Source of the DNA: Ypsolopha sequella
Taxonomy: Eukaryota > Arthropoda > Insecta > Lepidoptera > Ypsolophidae
NCBI GenBank assembly: GCA_934047225.1
Contig: CAKOHE010000069.1
Location: 44,824-108,823, forward strand
Direction of reading: 5' to 3'
DNA length: 64,000 nucleotides
This document shows positions 19,985-30,523 of the stretch, piece after piece. Under the pieces are notes generated by a model. It saw only the letters and a list, made by a program, of their open reading frames with translations. It was not told the DNA's origin and ran no database searches. A program made the position numbers and the translations under genes. Numbering within the stretch: position 1 is the stretch's first letter; each line of letters begins with the position of its first letter.

Positions 19985-20200
19985 ACCGGCCAAACCCTAT
20001 TTTAGGACAAACTAGTTTTTTCTAGGCCAAACCAGTTCATCCTTTATGCGATAGGATAAACCGGTAGAGAATAGGCTCAACTGGTCTATTCTACGGCCGA
20101 TAGGAGAAACTAGTTTTACCTAGGCGGAACTGGTTGAGCCTAATATGAATAAGTACACTTCAGGATGAACTGGTTTGGCCTAGGCTATACTAATAGGGAA
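19985..20200. repeat. Degenerate repeat with alternating 20/29-bp spacing
   Basis: About nine units, each with an AACYRGTT-like half (AAACTAGTT, AAACCAGTT, CAACTGGTC, GAACTGGTT) followed by TAGGM. Successive units are about 20, 29, 20, 29, 20, about 35 and 20 bases, so a higher-order period near 49 bp is apparent. AACTAGTT/AACTGGTT are near-palindromic. Confidence 0.7.
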
Positions 20201-20259
20201 TAATGAAAACCCAGAACTAATAAAATCATGATGCATTTATTAATGAAATAACATCAATT

Positions 20260-20445
20260 TTACTTATTTTTGCAGGGTGTACTCTGATGACATTCGGAAT
20301 TGCAGAACACCTTTTTTTTGCAATTGCACCTGTTTGTCGAACAGTTCTTTACGCAGCTTCTAAATTTAAGCAGTTCTTTACTTCTGTGTGTCAATTTCCA
20401 TAATGCCACCGTCACCATCTTCACTCTGGTTACAATTCGAATCAT
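20260..20445 (-). pseudogene. Cysteine-rich C-terminal tail of a transposon protein (probable)
   Basis: A 61-codon frame ends with CVKNCSTNRCNCKKKVFCNS then ECHQSTPC, a C..C....C.C......C...CH pattern. Such small cysteine clusters occur at the C-terminus of several insect transposon-encoded proteins. No upstream catalytic domain is present, so it would be an orphan exon or debris. Confidence 0.35.
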
Positions 20446-20754
20446 CTTAGATAACTTCTCCTCATCCTGAATTTTTAGGGTTCCGTATCCTAAGGTTCCG
20501 TGACCCTATTACTAAGCCTCCGCTGTCTTATCCATCTATCACGGGGCTATAGCTTCAGCTGTTATAGGTGAATATAGCGCGTAAATATTTGCACATAATA
20601 TATGTTACTTTGTCCTCTATCACGGCATATAATAATATGGCCCCTATCACAGCATAAAAAGTTCAATAAATGCAAATCCAAGGGGGGTCCAATTATTCGA
20701 AATTATTGGTTTCAGCTCTATCTTTATAGTTCAACAATTTTGAGCAGATAAATA

Positions 20755-21720
20755 TTAGAGCTCCGTATTCAAAAGGGGCTGATTTGTTTGTCAGGCGCTA
20801 CCATTTTAGCGCCTTGTTTTTTGTCGCCTTGATGTTGCTATGCCATCTTTATTGTTGGTATTTACCATAATGATTTGGGGTTTCGTACCCATATTGTGTG
20901 ATGGTAGTACGGAACCCTCCGTGAGCGAGTCCGACTTGCACTTAGCCGGTTTAATAGCGACTTAATTACGAAATGTTGATATTCCTCTTCTTAAATAGAC
21001 TAAATGTGTTTTAGGGTTCCTTACCCAAAGCACAGATTATTATAACAAAGGACCTATCGTTAGAACGGTTATACATACAAGTACCTACAAGTTGAAAATT
21101 TAGGCAGACTACTTTAAAGTAAAATAACAAATAATAAAAATTAGGGTTCCTTCCTAAAAAGGTACCGAATTGTTTTTCAGGCGCTACCGTTTTATCGCTT
21201 TGTTTTTTGTCGCCTTGATGGTGCTATGGCATCTATGTTGTTGCAATTTACTGTTAGGGTTCCGTACCCGTATTGTATGGGGGTACGGAACCCTTTTCGT
21301 ACTTAACCGTTTTTTTAGTGACTTAATTACGAAATGTTCATATTCTCTTCTTAAATAGACTAATTGTGAATGTGTCGAACATTATAAACCACCCTTTTAG
21401 GGTTCCTTACCCAAGGAACAGATTATTATAACAAAATCTTTAGAACGGTAATACATACAAGTACAAGTTTTAACTTTGGGCAGTCTGTAGTAAATACTTT
21501 AAAGTAAAATAATGAAAATTAGGGTTCCGTACTAAAAAGGTACCGAATTGTTTGTCAGGCGCTACCGTTTTATCGCTTTGTTTTTTGTCGCCTTAATGTT
21601 GCTATGGCATCTTTATTGTAGTTATTTACTTTTAGGGTTCCGTACCCGTATTGTGTAGAGGTACGGAACCCTATATGCGCGAGTCCGATTCGCACTTTAC
21701 TGGTTTTATTTTTCGCACTT
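20755..21720. repeat. Tandem array of about 380-bp units (2.5 copies)
   Basis: CAGGCGCTACC.TTTTA.CGC followed by TTGTTTTTTGTCGCCTT recurs at about 20792, 21179 and 21557 (spacing 387 and 378). Each unit also holds inverted GGGTTCCGTACCC / GGTACGGAACCC motifs and ends with GCGAGTCCGA..CGCACTT. It is a locally amplified version of a dispersed lepidopteran-type repeat. Confidence 0.8.
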
Positions 21721-24052
21721 TAACGGTTTCATTTTTTATTTTTACTAATTGCTCTATTTTCGGAGATAAAGGTATACATTTTTTTACACTTTTTACCATC
21801 TAGTGTCACGAGGTAGAATTGTTCGTGGTAGATGTCTTTAATGTAAAGCAGCATACCACCAACGTCATCTAGTGTCATACAAATTTATAGATGCAGCTGA
21901 AAACATACATTTTGTATAGGCTTTGTATGGAAATATTAAATTACCAACCGCAAATAACATTTTTATATTTTTTTGTTGCTATGTATACTTAACACTAACC
22001 GCATGCAAAATTTCAAGTTTGTAGGCCTGCTAGAACACCGTTAGATTTTTGATGATGTGTCAGTCAGTCAGTGACAAAATAAGGGAACTTTGACTTGAGA
22101 TATTTCGTAATCAAAAATAGGTACAAACTTGTAATTTGGGGGTAGAAGTAGGTTCAGTAAGAACTCTTGGTAACTGAAATTTCAGACTTTTATCTTTACC
22201 CACAACGAAGATACAGGGGGGTTGAAAGTGCCGTGAGTTGCTTCGAGAAAAGGATGGTACGGCCGTTCCGCGTTTTTTTGCGAGACTCGGCGGGGGCACT
22301 GCCGTGCCCCCAGATTAGTTTTAGTTTTAGTTTTAATTTTATTTTTAAAATCCTATAATGTAATATAAAATATGGACCAATGGTTTTAAATGAATATTAT
22401 TTCGATAGATTCAAGTCCTTTGGTGCACACGGTACCAGTAAGTTGTCGGATATACCAACAGTAATTTGGTCACTAAACAGAGCCTTCTGCACTTTACTTA
22501 CCCCAAAAGCAAGCAACTTTTATTGTATTTTAACTCAAAACTGTGTATTGGGACAGTAAAAATTTTTTTTTTTAGACTCGTGAGAATAGCTGAATTTAAT
22601 CTCGAAATGAGTTTAGAAATATTAAATAACTAATTAAATAAAGAGAATATTTACTTCGGGTTTTTTGTTTGTGCACCGCCATGTTGAAACAAGATGTAGA
22701 AAAAAATCATGATCTTGAATGAAATACAAACACCGTGAAGGATTTTGCTGATATCATGATTATGTTAAAACGACAAGAATTATTTTTACGTATAATTATA
22801 ATGAATTATGTTAAAACAGTTACTATAACGGGGTTCGGCTCGCTCCGCTCGGATCCCGAATTTACTCGCTCGCCGCCTTACCCGTGAGCTCAAGATTTTC
22901 TATAAATTTTGTTGTAGAACGCTGCACCTAACTCTCGCTTATGGTACTGCTCACTCTGGTATAATCGTATCGAGCCCTATTCAAAGCATACGTCGTACAA
23001 GTCATGAGCGAGCACGTGCACGTTCATGCAAATCTCATGCTCTGTATGTAAGAACGATGTACACTGACAAGCCCACAGCCAATAAAGAAAAGTACAAAAT
23101 ACGTTACTTCAATAATCTTCCTTATTACAGTCTATTCGGATTGTAAACGTTAAGGCGATATGCAAAAGTTTTAGCGTCCCTGTTACTCCATATGCGAAAA
23201 AACCCTCAGTGCGAGAGGGACGGATTCGTGAAAAAGTAGCAAAAAGTCGGTTTTTTATTAATATAAAATGTACTAAAAATGCTATCAAAATTTCGTTTAA
23301 CCAGGTCCTAGATACTGTTAAAACCCATCTAATAAAATATAATTGCAGTCCAAATGTCATTCTCAATTGTCAAACCAGGAGAATTGGTGTCGATAAAGAC
23401 CTCATTTCAATAAATATTTCTATCGAGCCGAAATTCTCCAATCGCGTTTCTGTTTTAACAGATCCCTAGAGGAAGATTCCAAAAATAATATACAATTTTT
23501 TCAAAATTATACATTATTTACCGAAGTAGATATAGAAGTTCTGAAATTGTCAATTTTTTTCCGTAGCGCCTTAACTCGAAAAAGTCGAATATTGAATATT
23601 TGTTGAGGGCCAGGGCAGTTCTAGAGTTAAACACACAGTTTCTTCTGAACTAAATCTTCATTACAAAATATAACAACGCCATCTTTAATGGCAGGCAAGG
23701 CAGAGAGAACACAATCATAGACAAGACATCTTAATAGTTTTAATTAGAAAATATGAATGTTGCTATATTCAACATCGAAGTACTTACAGACTAACTTTTT
23801 TTTGTTAATTCATATTGTTATTGCACTAACTATCGAGGTCAGTGACCTCTTTACAGCTAATAGTCTAAAATTGCTCCGTGCAGACACGACCACATTTAAT
23901 CTTCTTGTTAATTGAACACTATACAGCCAGTGGGTTTGACTATTATACCGTAAATACAGGTGTATATCTGAGTATATCAGGTGTATATCATCTTGCTTTC
24001 TAGGGAATTCATCACAAAATAGATACTACCAGAAGGCCGACTCGACGACGGA
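21721..24052. other. Non-coding, no gene seen
   Basis: AT-rich spacer. A CAGTCAGTCAGTGAC motif near 22060 is the tail of the same dispersed repeat. Short frames at 22111-22358 and 23109-23469 overlap on both strands and show no recognisable domain. Confidence 0.5.
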
Positions 24053-24183
24053 GCGAAAACAGACGCACACATGCATAGACGCGTACGTACGATGATCTCG
24101 GCAGAATGTTGTATTGGCATTCACCCGAGTATCTTCGAGATCGTCGTACGTACGCGTCTATGCGTGCGTGCGCCTGTTTTCGC
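24053..24183. repeat. Long imperfect hairpin (48-bp arms)
   Basis: GCGAAAACAGACGCAC (24053) through TACGATGATCTCG (24100) is inverted as CGAGATCGTCGTACG (24136) through GCGCCTGTTTTCGC (24183), with a 35-base loop. Outside, TCACAAAATA and TATTTTGTGA extend the symmetry to about 24010-24226, which favours a foldback transposon over a microRNA gene. Confidence 0.75.
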
Positions 24184-24843
24184 TAGTTATTCGGAGTAAA
24201 CATTCTGTAAGTGGTTATTTTGTGACAAAAGCGTGAAGCAAAAGAAGGATTTACAGCAGGAAACGAAATTTTAAGTATAATTAATGTTATAGCAAATTAT
24301 TATGGATATGCCATCTGTTATTGGCTCAGATAGCCACCTGTCATAAAAAATACGAACAATAACAATTAAAAGTCCATTTAGAACGTGGTCATTGGTAGGT
24401 GAAACGCTGGTGTACCGAGTGTGGACTGTGACTTGCATTTCAAAGTTCACACTCGGAACACCTCTGACACCCTCTCGCGCATTTAGGTCGTGACGATATA
24501 TATATTTTTAATACAAATTTATCCATGGGGAACCAGAACTAGGACCTAGGGATTAACCACGCTAAAATTTAGGAAGAGAATCATATAAGTTGCTGACTAT
24601 AAATGTTGTCCCTCTCGATCGACGACGCTCACACGCTCGCTGCCAGCCCTAGACTAGCTCACGCACACACAACAAACGAGATCGATTCGTCAACAACGAA
24701 CACTTTGATTCTAAGACCTAAGATTATTAATAAACGTTTATAATTGACTAGTTCTATGGTTTGTGTCACAATTGTGACTGACGCCGGACCTAGGACAGGG
24801 CCCGAAATATATCTCACATTAACTCGCATTTTATTTTATTAAG

Positions 24844-25126
24844 TGTATATATACAAAGTGACTTTTTGATCATCGTCCAAATTCATTCTGGTGGCTTGGT
24901 AAGTGATCAGTATCATGCATCAATAACGATTTAGGTGAAATTCGTAAAATGAAATTTCGACTCCCCATAGTGATTCACTCGGGGCTGGAACTGAATCTAT
25001 ATGGAAAGCCGAAATTTCATTTTACGAATTTCACAAAAAATTGTTACTGATCCAAGATACTGATCACTTATCAAGCCTCCAGTATGAATTCGGACGTTGA
25101 TCAAAAAGTCACCTTGTATATATACA
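24844..25126. repeat. Foldback MITE, about 283 bp
   Basis: Termini TGTATATATACAAAGTGACT and its inverse AGTCACCTTGTATATATACA. The arms stay complementary for roughly 115 bases, up to TGAAATTCGTAAAATGAAAT, around a 50-base centre. This is the classic shape of a foldback MITE. Confidence 0.85.
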
Positions 25127-25179
25127 ACGTGTAACAGAAAGGTGTAACCATAATTTGAAGAGATTTTTTCTTTCTTTCT

Positions 25180-25265
25180 GTCTTAATTCTTTATTGCACA
25201 AAACACAGTTTAATGTACAACAGGTGGACTTAAGAAGCATTTTCTCCCAGTCAACCCGACAGAAA
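25180..25265 (-). mobile_element. LINE 3' end remnant (family L-3)
   Basis: On the minus strand: GGTTGACTGGGAGAAAATGC..TTAAGTCCACC..TGTACATTAAAC..TGTGCAATAAAGAATTAAG. The same 3' UTR occurs at 55330-55426 and 63570-63672. Only the untranslated end is kept. Confidence 0.65.
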
Positions 25266-25314
25266 GTACAAGAAAGTTACAGTCATTATTCAGTCAATGG
25301 TATAGATATATAGA

Positions 25315-25533
25315 ACACGATGTTTTTGCGATTAAACAGTATGTCACGCTCCTCGCACCTGTGATTCGACTAAGCCGCGTCGCGCGCGATTAAACGCTAT
25401 GCTACCGGGCCTGGCCTCGTAGCACAGTGTTTAATCGCGCGCGATGCCACTTAGTTGAATCACAGGTGCGAGGAGCGCGACACGATGTTTTTGCGATTAA
25501 ACAGTACGTCACGCTCCTTGCACTTGTGATTCA
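25315..25533. repeat. Palindrome flanked by direct repeats
   Basis: GCTCCTCGCACCTGTGATTC..GATTAAACGCTATGCTAC (25348-25405) is inverted at 25419-25477 (GTAGCACAGTGTTTAATC..GCGAGGAGCG). On both sides lies a direct repeat ACACGATGTTTTTGCGATTA running to GTGATTC (25315-25368 and 25480-25533). The mixed inverted and direct layout suggests a foldback unit that was partly reduplicated. Confidence 0.75.
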
Positions 25534-25714
25534 ACTAGTGGGCTACGCCCGCTGGTGTACTGTATTCCAATATGCGGTGGCGCTGCAAAAACACGTTTCT
25601 ATTTTTGACCTTTTGAAAGACTTAAATTTCCTAAGACCAATTTTTAGAAAAAGAACGAGACGTGTCGTGGGACACCCTGTTATAACCCTTTATTAAATAC
25701 TAGTGTACAATTAT

Positions 25715-26090
25715 AGTAGTTTATGCTACTAGGGCGAAAAGGAATAAATTACGAGGACGATTTAAAACACGACGTAACCGAGTAATTTATTGCTTTTACG
25801 CCCGTGTATCATACTACGTTTATCAATGCATAGTGTGAGGAAATGAAAATAAATATAATCTTGTGAACTTTAAATTATAATATTGGCTCAAAAGGACTGT
25901 ATCCAGAGCCGTTAAACAGTGGAAAAAAAAGTATAACATCTATGGTACACAGGAAAGGCTGCAGGTTAGCCAACCATTATAAATAAATTAAAAAAAATAA
26001 TAATAATAAAGCCCTAGGGCAAAATTATCGACTTTTTGTTCGGTTTTGATGCATAAAAAGTGGGCCTTTACGAGCACATGCATTGAAAAA
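25715..26090 (+). repeat. 390-bp MITE family M1, copy 2
   Basis: Same ends and core as the copy at 17379. The internal TTTAAAACACGA..GTAAC palindrome has lost about 15 bases here. Confidence 0.85.
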
Positions 26091-26273
26091 TAAATTAACA
26101 ACGTTTATACTATACATAGACATCCGGTTATAAACACACAAACACACATTTAACTTCACTGTACTACATGCGTGGCTGTATGTAATGTAGGTATAAGCGG
26201 CAAAAGTTACGATTTTTTGACTTGATGGTTTTTTCGGCTAAACTCTCAGTGACCAAGTGTCATGAAAGTATAG

Positions 26274-26863
26274 TGCGCGCCAATCTTTTAGTCGCCTCTG
26301 ATTGAGTTACGAGTGCAAGCTTGCGCAGGTACAGTCAAGGAAACAATAATATCAACGGTTGATTATTAAATGTTTACTATAAGTGGGAAGGTGTACTTGT
26401 TGTACTTACATATTTAATTATTTATTTATTATTTTAGTGCGATCTTAACTATATTAATAAAACGCATTAATATAAACACCATTTTCCTACATTGTCACCT
26501 TAAACCGCTATAACGTCCGCGAGGCATAACAACAACTATAAACTATAACAAACTAAATCAACAAAACAACAAATAAAGGCAACAAAAACAATAACAAACA
26601 GATTCAACGATAAACTTAACGAATCATGGAATTTTTTCCTCGAATGTACTTTTCATGGAACGCGCGCATGTGTAGTGTACGGACGTAGCACTAACACTAA
26701 CGCATAGTGTTGACACCTGCTGAACGGCGAGCGGGGGGTGTGGTGCGGCACGCAGGCGGGTGTGCTCCGCGCCCTCGCTCCTGTAACGTCCCCCTGACAC
26801 CGTAAAACGGCAAATGCGTCGATTCTTGGGGCTAGCTTCAGAGGCGACTAAAAGATTGGCGCG
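26274..26863. repeat. Inverted repeat pair about 540 bp apart
   Basis: GCGCGCCAATCTTTTAGTCG..CCTCTGA (26274-26300) is inverted as TCAGAGGCGACTAAAAGATT..GGCGCG (26838-26863). The enclosed DNA includes a GC-rich, CpG-dense block (26690-26800). It may be a DNA transposon with degenerate outer ends. Confidence 0.55.
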
Positions 26864-27340
26864 AACTGTAACGTGCGATAAGGAACTAAGCCCCAAAAAA
26901 CGAAATTTAGAATAACTTCTGACGTGGATTTGAACCCGAAAACTTATTATTACGTATTTTACAATAATAAAATTGTCGAGTTCTCTATTTTTACAGAAGA
27001 CCGAAGCCCACGTATGCACTTGCTTATGCTAATAAAATATGCTAGGTATGTGAGAGGAAACATGAAAATTAAAATAAAAGAAATAAAAAGAATCTGTCTG
27101 CATCGAAAACGATACAACTATAATACTATTATCTATCCAAAAATACATTAATTAAGAATAACCAAAGTTTCTCACCTTTAAATGTACCGCGTCTTTTAAC
27201 CTCAACGCCGCCTGATGTTTTAAATTTTTTCTGGCATCACTTATTATATAAGTACATATAAATTATATGTTTTTATAAACAAGAATAGTTATTTTATACA
27301 TCAATATTTTAATTGTTATGATAACTTGCAAATTTTAATG
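26864..27340. other. Non-coding, no gene seen
   Basis: AT-rich sequence without a convincing frame or repeat. Confidence 0.5.
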
Positions 27341-27344
27341 TTAT

Positions 27345-28320
27345 ACTTTAAATTCAAATTCAAATTTGTTTATTCAAAATTATTTTAACATAACAGATAA
27401 ATCTAAATCATTACAATAATATAGTTCTTAAACTAAAGCACTTACTTTCATACTTCTCTCTAACATTATCTTACAAACATCTATCAGATAACTAATACGG
27501 TCCACAAAAATATCACACTCTGGTGCTTCAGCGAGCAGGGAGCAGAATATGTCGAGTGCTCGCGCGACGGGCGAGTACCGATAAAGGTTAGTGCGCGAAA
27601 ATGGCGCCGCAAACAACGTATGACTCCGCGCCCTGAGGTACCTATCGGGCACAAACAGTTTTAGAATTTTCTCAACAAGATCCACACAGTCGATCTTATT
27701 TCGAATAACGCCAAGTATAAACTTTGCCAAAGCTAAGTTTCTTCTGAGCTCAATTGACTCATAGCCCAAATGACCTTCAAGAAATCGAGTTGGGTACATA
27801 AAAGGATAGTATTTATGATTCTTCTTATACACATATCTTAAAAAGCGTTTTTGGACTTGTTCCAACATGAGGATATATTTATTTTCGTGTGGACACCAGA
27901 CCACTGCATTCGTTTCTTCAATACTACGAACTAGAGCTGCATACAGCACCCGGGTGGCCACAGCGGTGAGGGGTGCAGAATTACGTAGCACAAATCCTAA
28001 TCGCTGGAAGGCAGCTTTCGTCACCTTCTCTACGTGCTGACGGAAGGTCAGTTGTTGGTCAAAGACTACACCGAGATCGCGCACCTGCGTGACTCGTGCG
28101 ATGGGGTCAGCCCCTACTATGTATTGGTGTTGCAATGGCGTAGGTGAACGAGAGAAACTCATCATTTCGCACTTACTGAAGTTGAAGTACAGCTTGTTAT
28201 CAACACTCCACCGAAGTACAGCGTCGATATCTTGCTGTAATTTTAGGCTGTCGTCCAAGGATTCAATTACCTTAATCAGTTTCACATCATCAGCGAACAA
28301 CAGCATACTTACTTAATATA
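27345..28320 (-). mobile_element. 5'-truncated LINE with TTTGAA tail
   Basis: The coding part (27428-28306) is followed on the minus strand by a short 3' UTR and a AAATTTGAATTTGAATTTAA tail at about 27345-27372, a short-repeat tail typical of Jockey/CR1-type non-LTR elements. Confidence 0.8.
27428..28306 (-). pseudogene. Non-LTR reverse transcriptase, C-terminal part
   Basis: 292 codons beginning at the catalytic palm (MLLFADDVKLI) and running through the thumb (NFSKCEMMSFSRS, VRDLGVVFDQQLTFRQHVE) and the long C-terminal region (FQRLGFVLRNS, LEQVQKRFLRYVYKK). Everything N-terminal to FADD (endonuclease, fingers) is absent, so it is a 5'-truncated insertion. The remaining frame is uninterrupted, implying a fairly recent insertion. 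Clade (Jockey-like) assigned by motif recognition. Confidence 0.85.
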
Positions 28321-28369
28321 ATACTTATTCAAACAATAAAATAATACTACTAACTATCAATAAAAGTAA

Positions 28370-28940
28370 AAAATGCATAATTTGTATAAAAAGGTATTAC
28401 GAAAACCTCAAATTAATTTGAATTCCTCATCCGTAATTTATACGAAAATGACACCAATACAAGTACGCCTTTGTGTGAAATCACAACGCGTTAGCTATTT
28501 TTTGTTGGCGAAGCGGATTGCTCGCTCGCTGCTGTTCGTAGTAAAGCGAGAAACGCGAGGCGTCTTCTTACATATTTTTTTGTGAAGTAAGTAACTTTTT
28601 TTATAGACTACAATTTTAGCCTATCTATTTATATTTCTTTTAATCTTAAAAAGTAACTATTCTTCACGTAACATCTGCTTGAAGAGAAAATAATTTACCT
28701 TCGTTTTCAGTTTTTTGCTAAAATCTCAGTTTTTTTTATAAAAAGGGCATTACAAAAACATGAAATTTTAATTCCTCGTCTTTAATTTATGCGAAAATTA
28801 TACCAAATATGCCCTTGTGTGAAATCACGACGCGTAAGTACTTTTTTTTACGGAGCGGCAGGAGCGTACTTCGACACCTGTCCTGTGCCGTACTCGCTGT
28901 CCTGTCAGTTCGTGCTAAAGTGATAGACTCATAACGCGAA
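28370..28940 (+). repeat. TIR-like sequence of the 56.7-62.0 kb transposon
   Basis: Two successive sub-repeats share AAGGTATTACGAAAACCTCA, GTGTGAAATCAC..ACGCGT, GCGGATTGCTCGCTC, GAGAAACGCGAGGCGT and TTTTTGTGAAGTAAGTAAC with the inverted repeats at 56736-57605 and 61165-61968. No gene lies between here and a partner arm, so this is a solo arm or a miniature derivative. Confidence 0.75.
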
Positions 28941-29129
28941 CAAAACGTTGGAATAGAAAAAACACACGGCCTGCGCTTTTGTTTCATTGAACAACACACT
29001 ACACTGGTTACGGCGATTTTAATTCACAATATTCTATCACAATTGTTGATCAAAACACCCGAAATGCAATATTTCTTCAATAAAACAAAAAAACGACGCC
29101 ATCACATCTTCGCGCATGTGTAGATATGA

Positions 29130-29275
29130 ACTTAACGAACTTTATAATTCTAAATATTATTAGAGTGCATTACAAACTAGAAAAGATCAATCAGAAACAA
29201 ACCCAGAGACAAGAATATGAAAAAATTCCCCGGGCCAGGATTCGAACCTGCGACCTCTTGGTGAATTCTTCCATC
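29130..29275 (-). repeat. tRNA-like SINE, copy 1 (inverted)
   Basis: On the minus strand, GAGGTCGCAGGTTCGAATCC (a Pol III B box) is followed by TGGCCCGGGGAATTTTTTC and a body ending near TTTGTAATGCACTCTAATAA. It is the mirror of the two copies downstream. Confidence 0.7.
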
Positions 29276-29304
29276 ATACTTGATGAAAGAAAAAATATTT
29301 TTTC

Positions 29305-29485
29305 GTAGCGTAGCGCGCTTGTCTTGATAACAAGAGGTCGCAGATTCGAATCCTGGCCCGGGGAATTTTTTCAAATTCTTGTCTTTGGATTTGTTTCTGA
29401 TTGATCTTTTCTAATTTGTAATGTACTCTAAAAATATTTAGAGTATTAAAGAGCGATGGATTTCGCAAAATAAACATAATCTTAG
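29305..29485 (+). repeat. tRNA-like SINE, copy 2
   Basis: CTTGTCTTGATAACAAGAGG, a B box CAGATTCGAATCC, CCCGGGGAATTTTTTC, then a shared body through ATTTAGAGTATT to GATGGATTTCGCAAAATAAA. The 5' part containing the A box is replaced by TTTTTCGTAGCGTAGCGCG. Confidence 0.7.
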
Positions 29486-29687
29486 TTAATGAGAACTGTG
29501 AATTTCTTAACTGTCTGAAGCAACAATATTGTAGCGACGACAGCGCCATCCGTTTCTTAAGAATAAGGCGTGAAATCACATAACGCCGCCGTCGTAAGCG
29601 ATCTATATGTGCATTACAAGCTATTATATCAGGCAGAAGCAAAAATAACAGTGGACAAATATGATGGAAGAATTCACCGGTCTGGGT

Positions 29688-29875
29688 AGGAACCTCGGTG
29701 GTGCAATTGGTAGTGCGCTTGTCTAGATAACAAGAGGTCGCAGGTTGGAATCCTGGCCCGGGGAATTTTTTCAAATTCTTGTCTTTGGATTTGTTTCTGA
29801 TTGATCTTTTCTAGTTTGTAATGCACTCTAATAATATTTAGAGTATTCATAGCGATGGATTTCGCAAAATAAACA
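29688..29875 (+). repeat. tRNA-like SINE, copy 3 (most complete)
   Basis: A cloverleaf can be drawn: CCTCGG pairs with CCGGGG, an A-box-like TGGTGCAATTGGTAGTGCGC, an anticodon stem CTTGT/ACAAG, and a B box GGTTGGAATCC. The 3' body repeats copy 2, including GATGGATTTCGCAAAATAAA. Too degenerate in the T arm and too long to be a working tRNA gene; a tRNA-derived SINE fits best. Confidence 0.75.
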
Positions 29876-29897
29876 TACACTTTATAATTTTTTACAG

Positions 29898-29985
29898 GAC
29901 CCGCGAAAACACCTATTACTAGAAGTCAAATTGGAACGCATCGATGAACCAAACACTCTCAGTTTAGATGCCACGATTAAAGATG
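29898..29985 (+). CDS. 88-nt internal exon of an unidentified gene
   Basis: A pyrimidine-rich acceptor (TATAATTTTTTACAG) and a donor (AAAGATG|GTAAAT) bound an open stretch translating as DPRKHLLLEVKLERIDEPNT followed by LSLDATIKD. The charged and hydrophobic pattern is protein-like, and it sits between SINE copies rather than inside a known element. It ends in phase 1, as required by the thyroglobulin-domain exon at 55926, so both may belong to one plus-strand gene. No domain is recognisable from 29 residues. Confidence 0.55.
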
Positions 29986-30299
29986 GTAAATATTTTTTCT
30001 TTCATCAATTTTATTTATAGAACTATCTTTTACCCGCAACATTGTCCGCACTTACCACGTGGATCGTGACTCAGTTTACACCGCCATCTATTAGTTAATT
30101 CATGAACTACACATTGAAAATTTATTATAATAAAGGTGAAAATAGAATAGATCTAGAACTGCAACTAATATAAGAAGAGTCTCAAAGAAAGTTTAAATTA
30201 TTTGAATGAGAGGGATGGTATTATAGCCGATTTTGAAGGCTTTAATTTTAGCTTTAGTGCTGTCAAAACTTAAATTATTCCAATGTCAGTCAGTTAGTC

Positions 30300-30523
30300 A
30301 GTCATTCAGTCAGGGTATCGTGGTCTAGAGTTTCGAGCGTCTCGATCCGGTGGTAACGGGTTCAAATCTCGCAGCTGCAGGAACACATATATAATGTGTA
30401 CATCCTGGGTGCTTCGGAAGGCACGCTGTGTCCGAAGTACGAAGGCTCACCAACCGTCACCCTGGGTGAGACGTAATATTCGACGGTGGAACATGTGATG
30501 GATGTAAGAGTGGGGACTGTGAC
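30300..30523 (+). repeat. SINE-like sequence interrupted by a hAT MITE
   Basis: GTGGTCTAGAGTTTCGAGCG resembles an A box and GGGTTCAAATCTCGC a B box. The body (CTGGGTGCTTCGGAAGGCAC..GTGTCCGAAGTACGAAGGC) is cut at 30523 by the MITE and resumes at 31247 (CTATAATTTGACACTTCC). Confidence 0.55.

Noticed and set aside
24053..24183. A microRNA precursor
   Set aside because: The stem is longer and more perfect than usual, and the symmetry continues outside the hairpin, which points to a foldback element.
26624..27019. A 131-residue protein gene on the minus strand
   Set aside because: It spans the inverted repeat and a GC-rich block, has no recognisable motif, and looks like chance openness.
29690..29765. 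A tRNA gene
   Set aside because: A cloverleaf can be drawn, but the T arm reads GGTTGGAATCC, the same sequence recurs twice nearby with a common 3' body, and it lacks a tight terminator. A tRNA-derived SINE explains it better.
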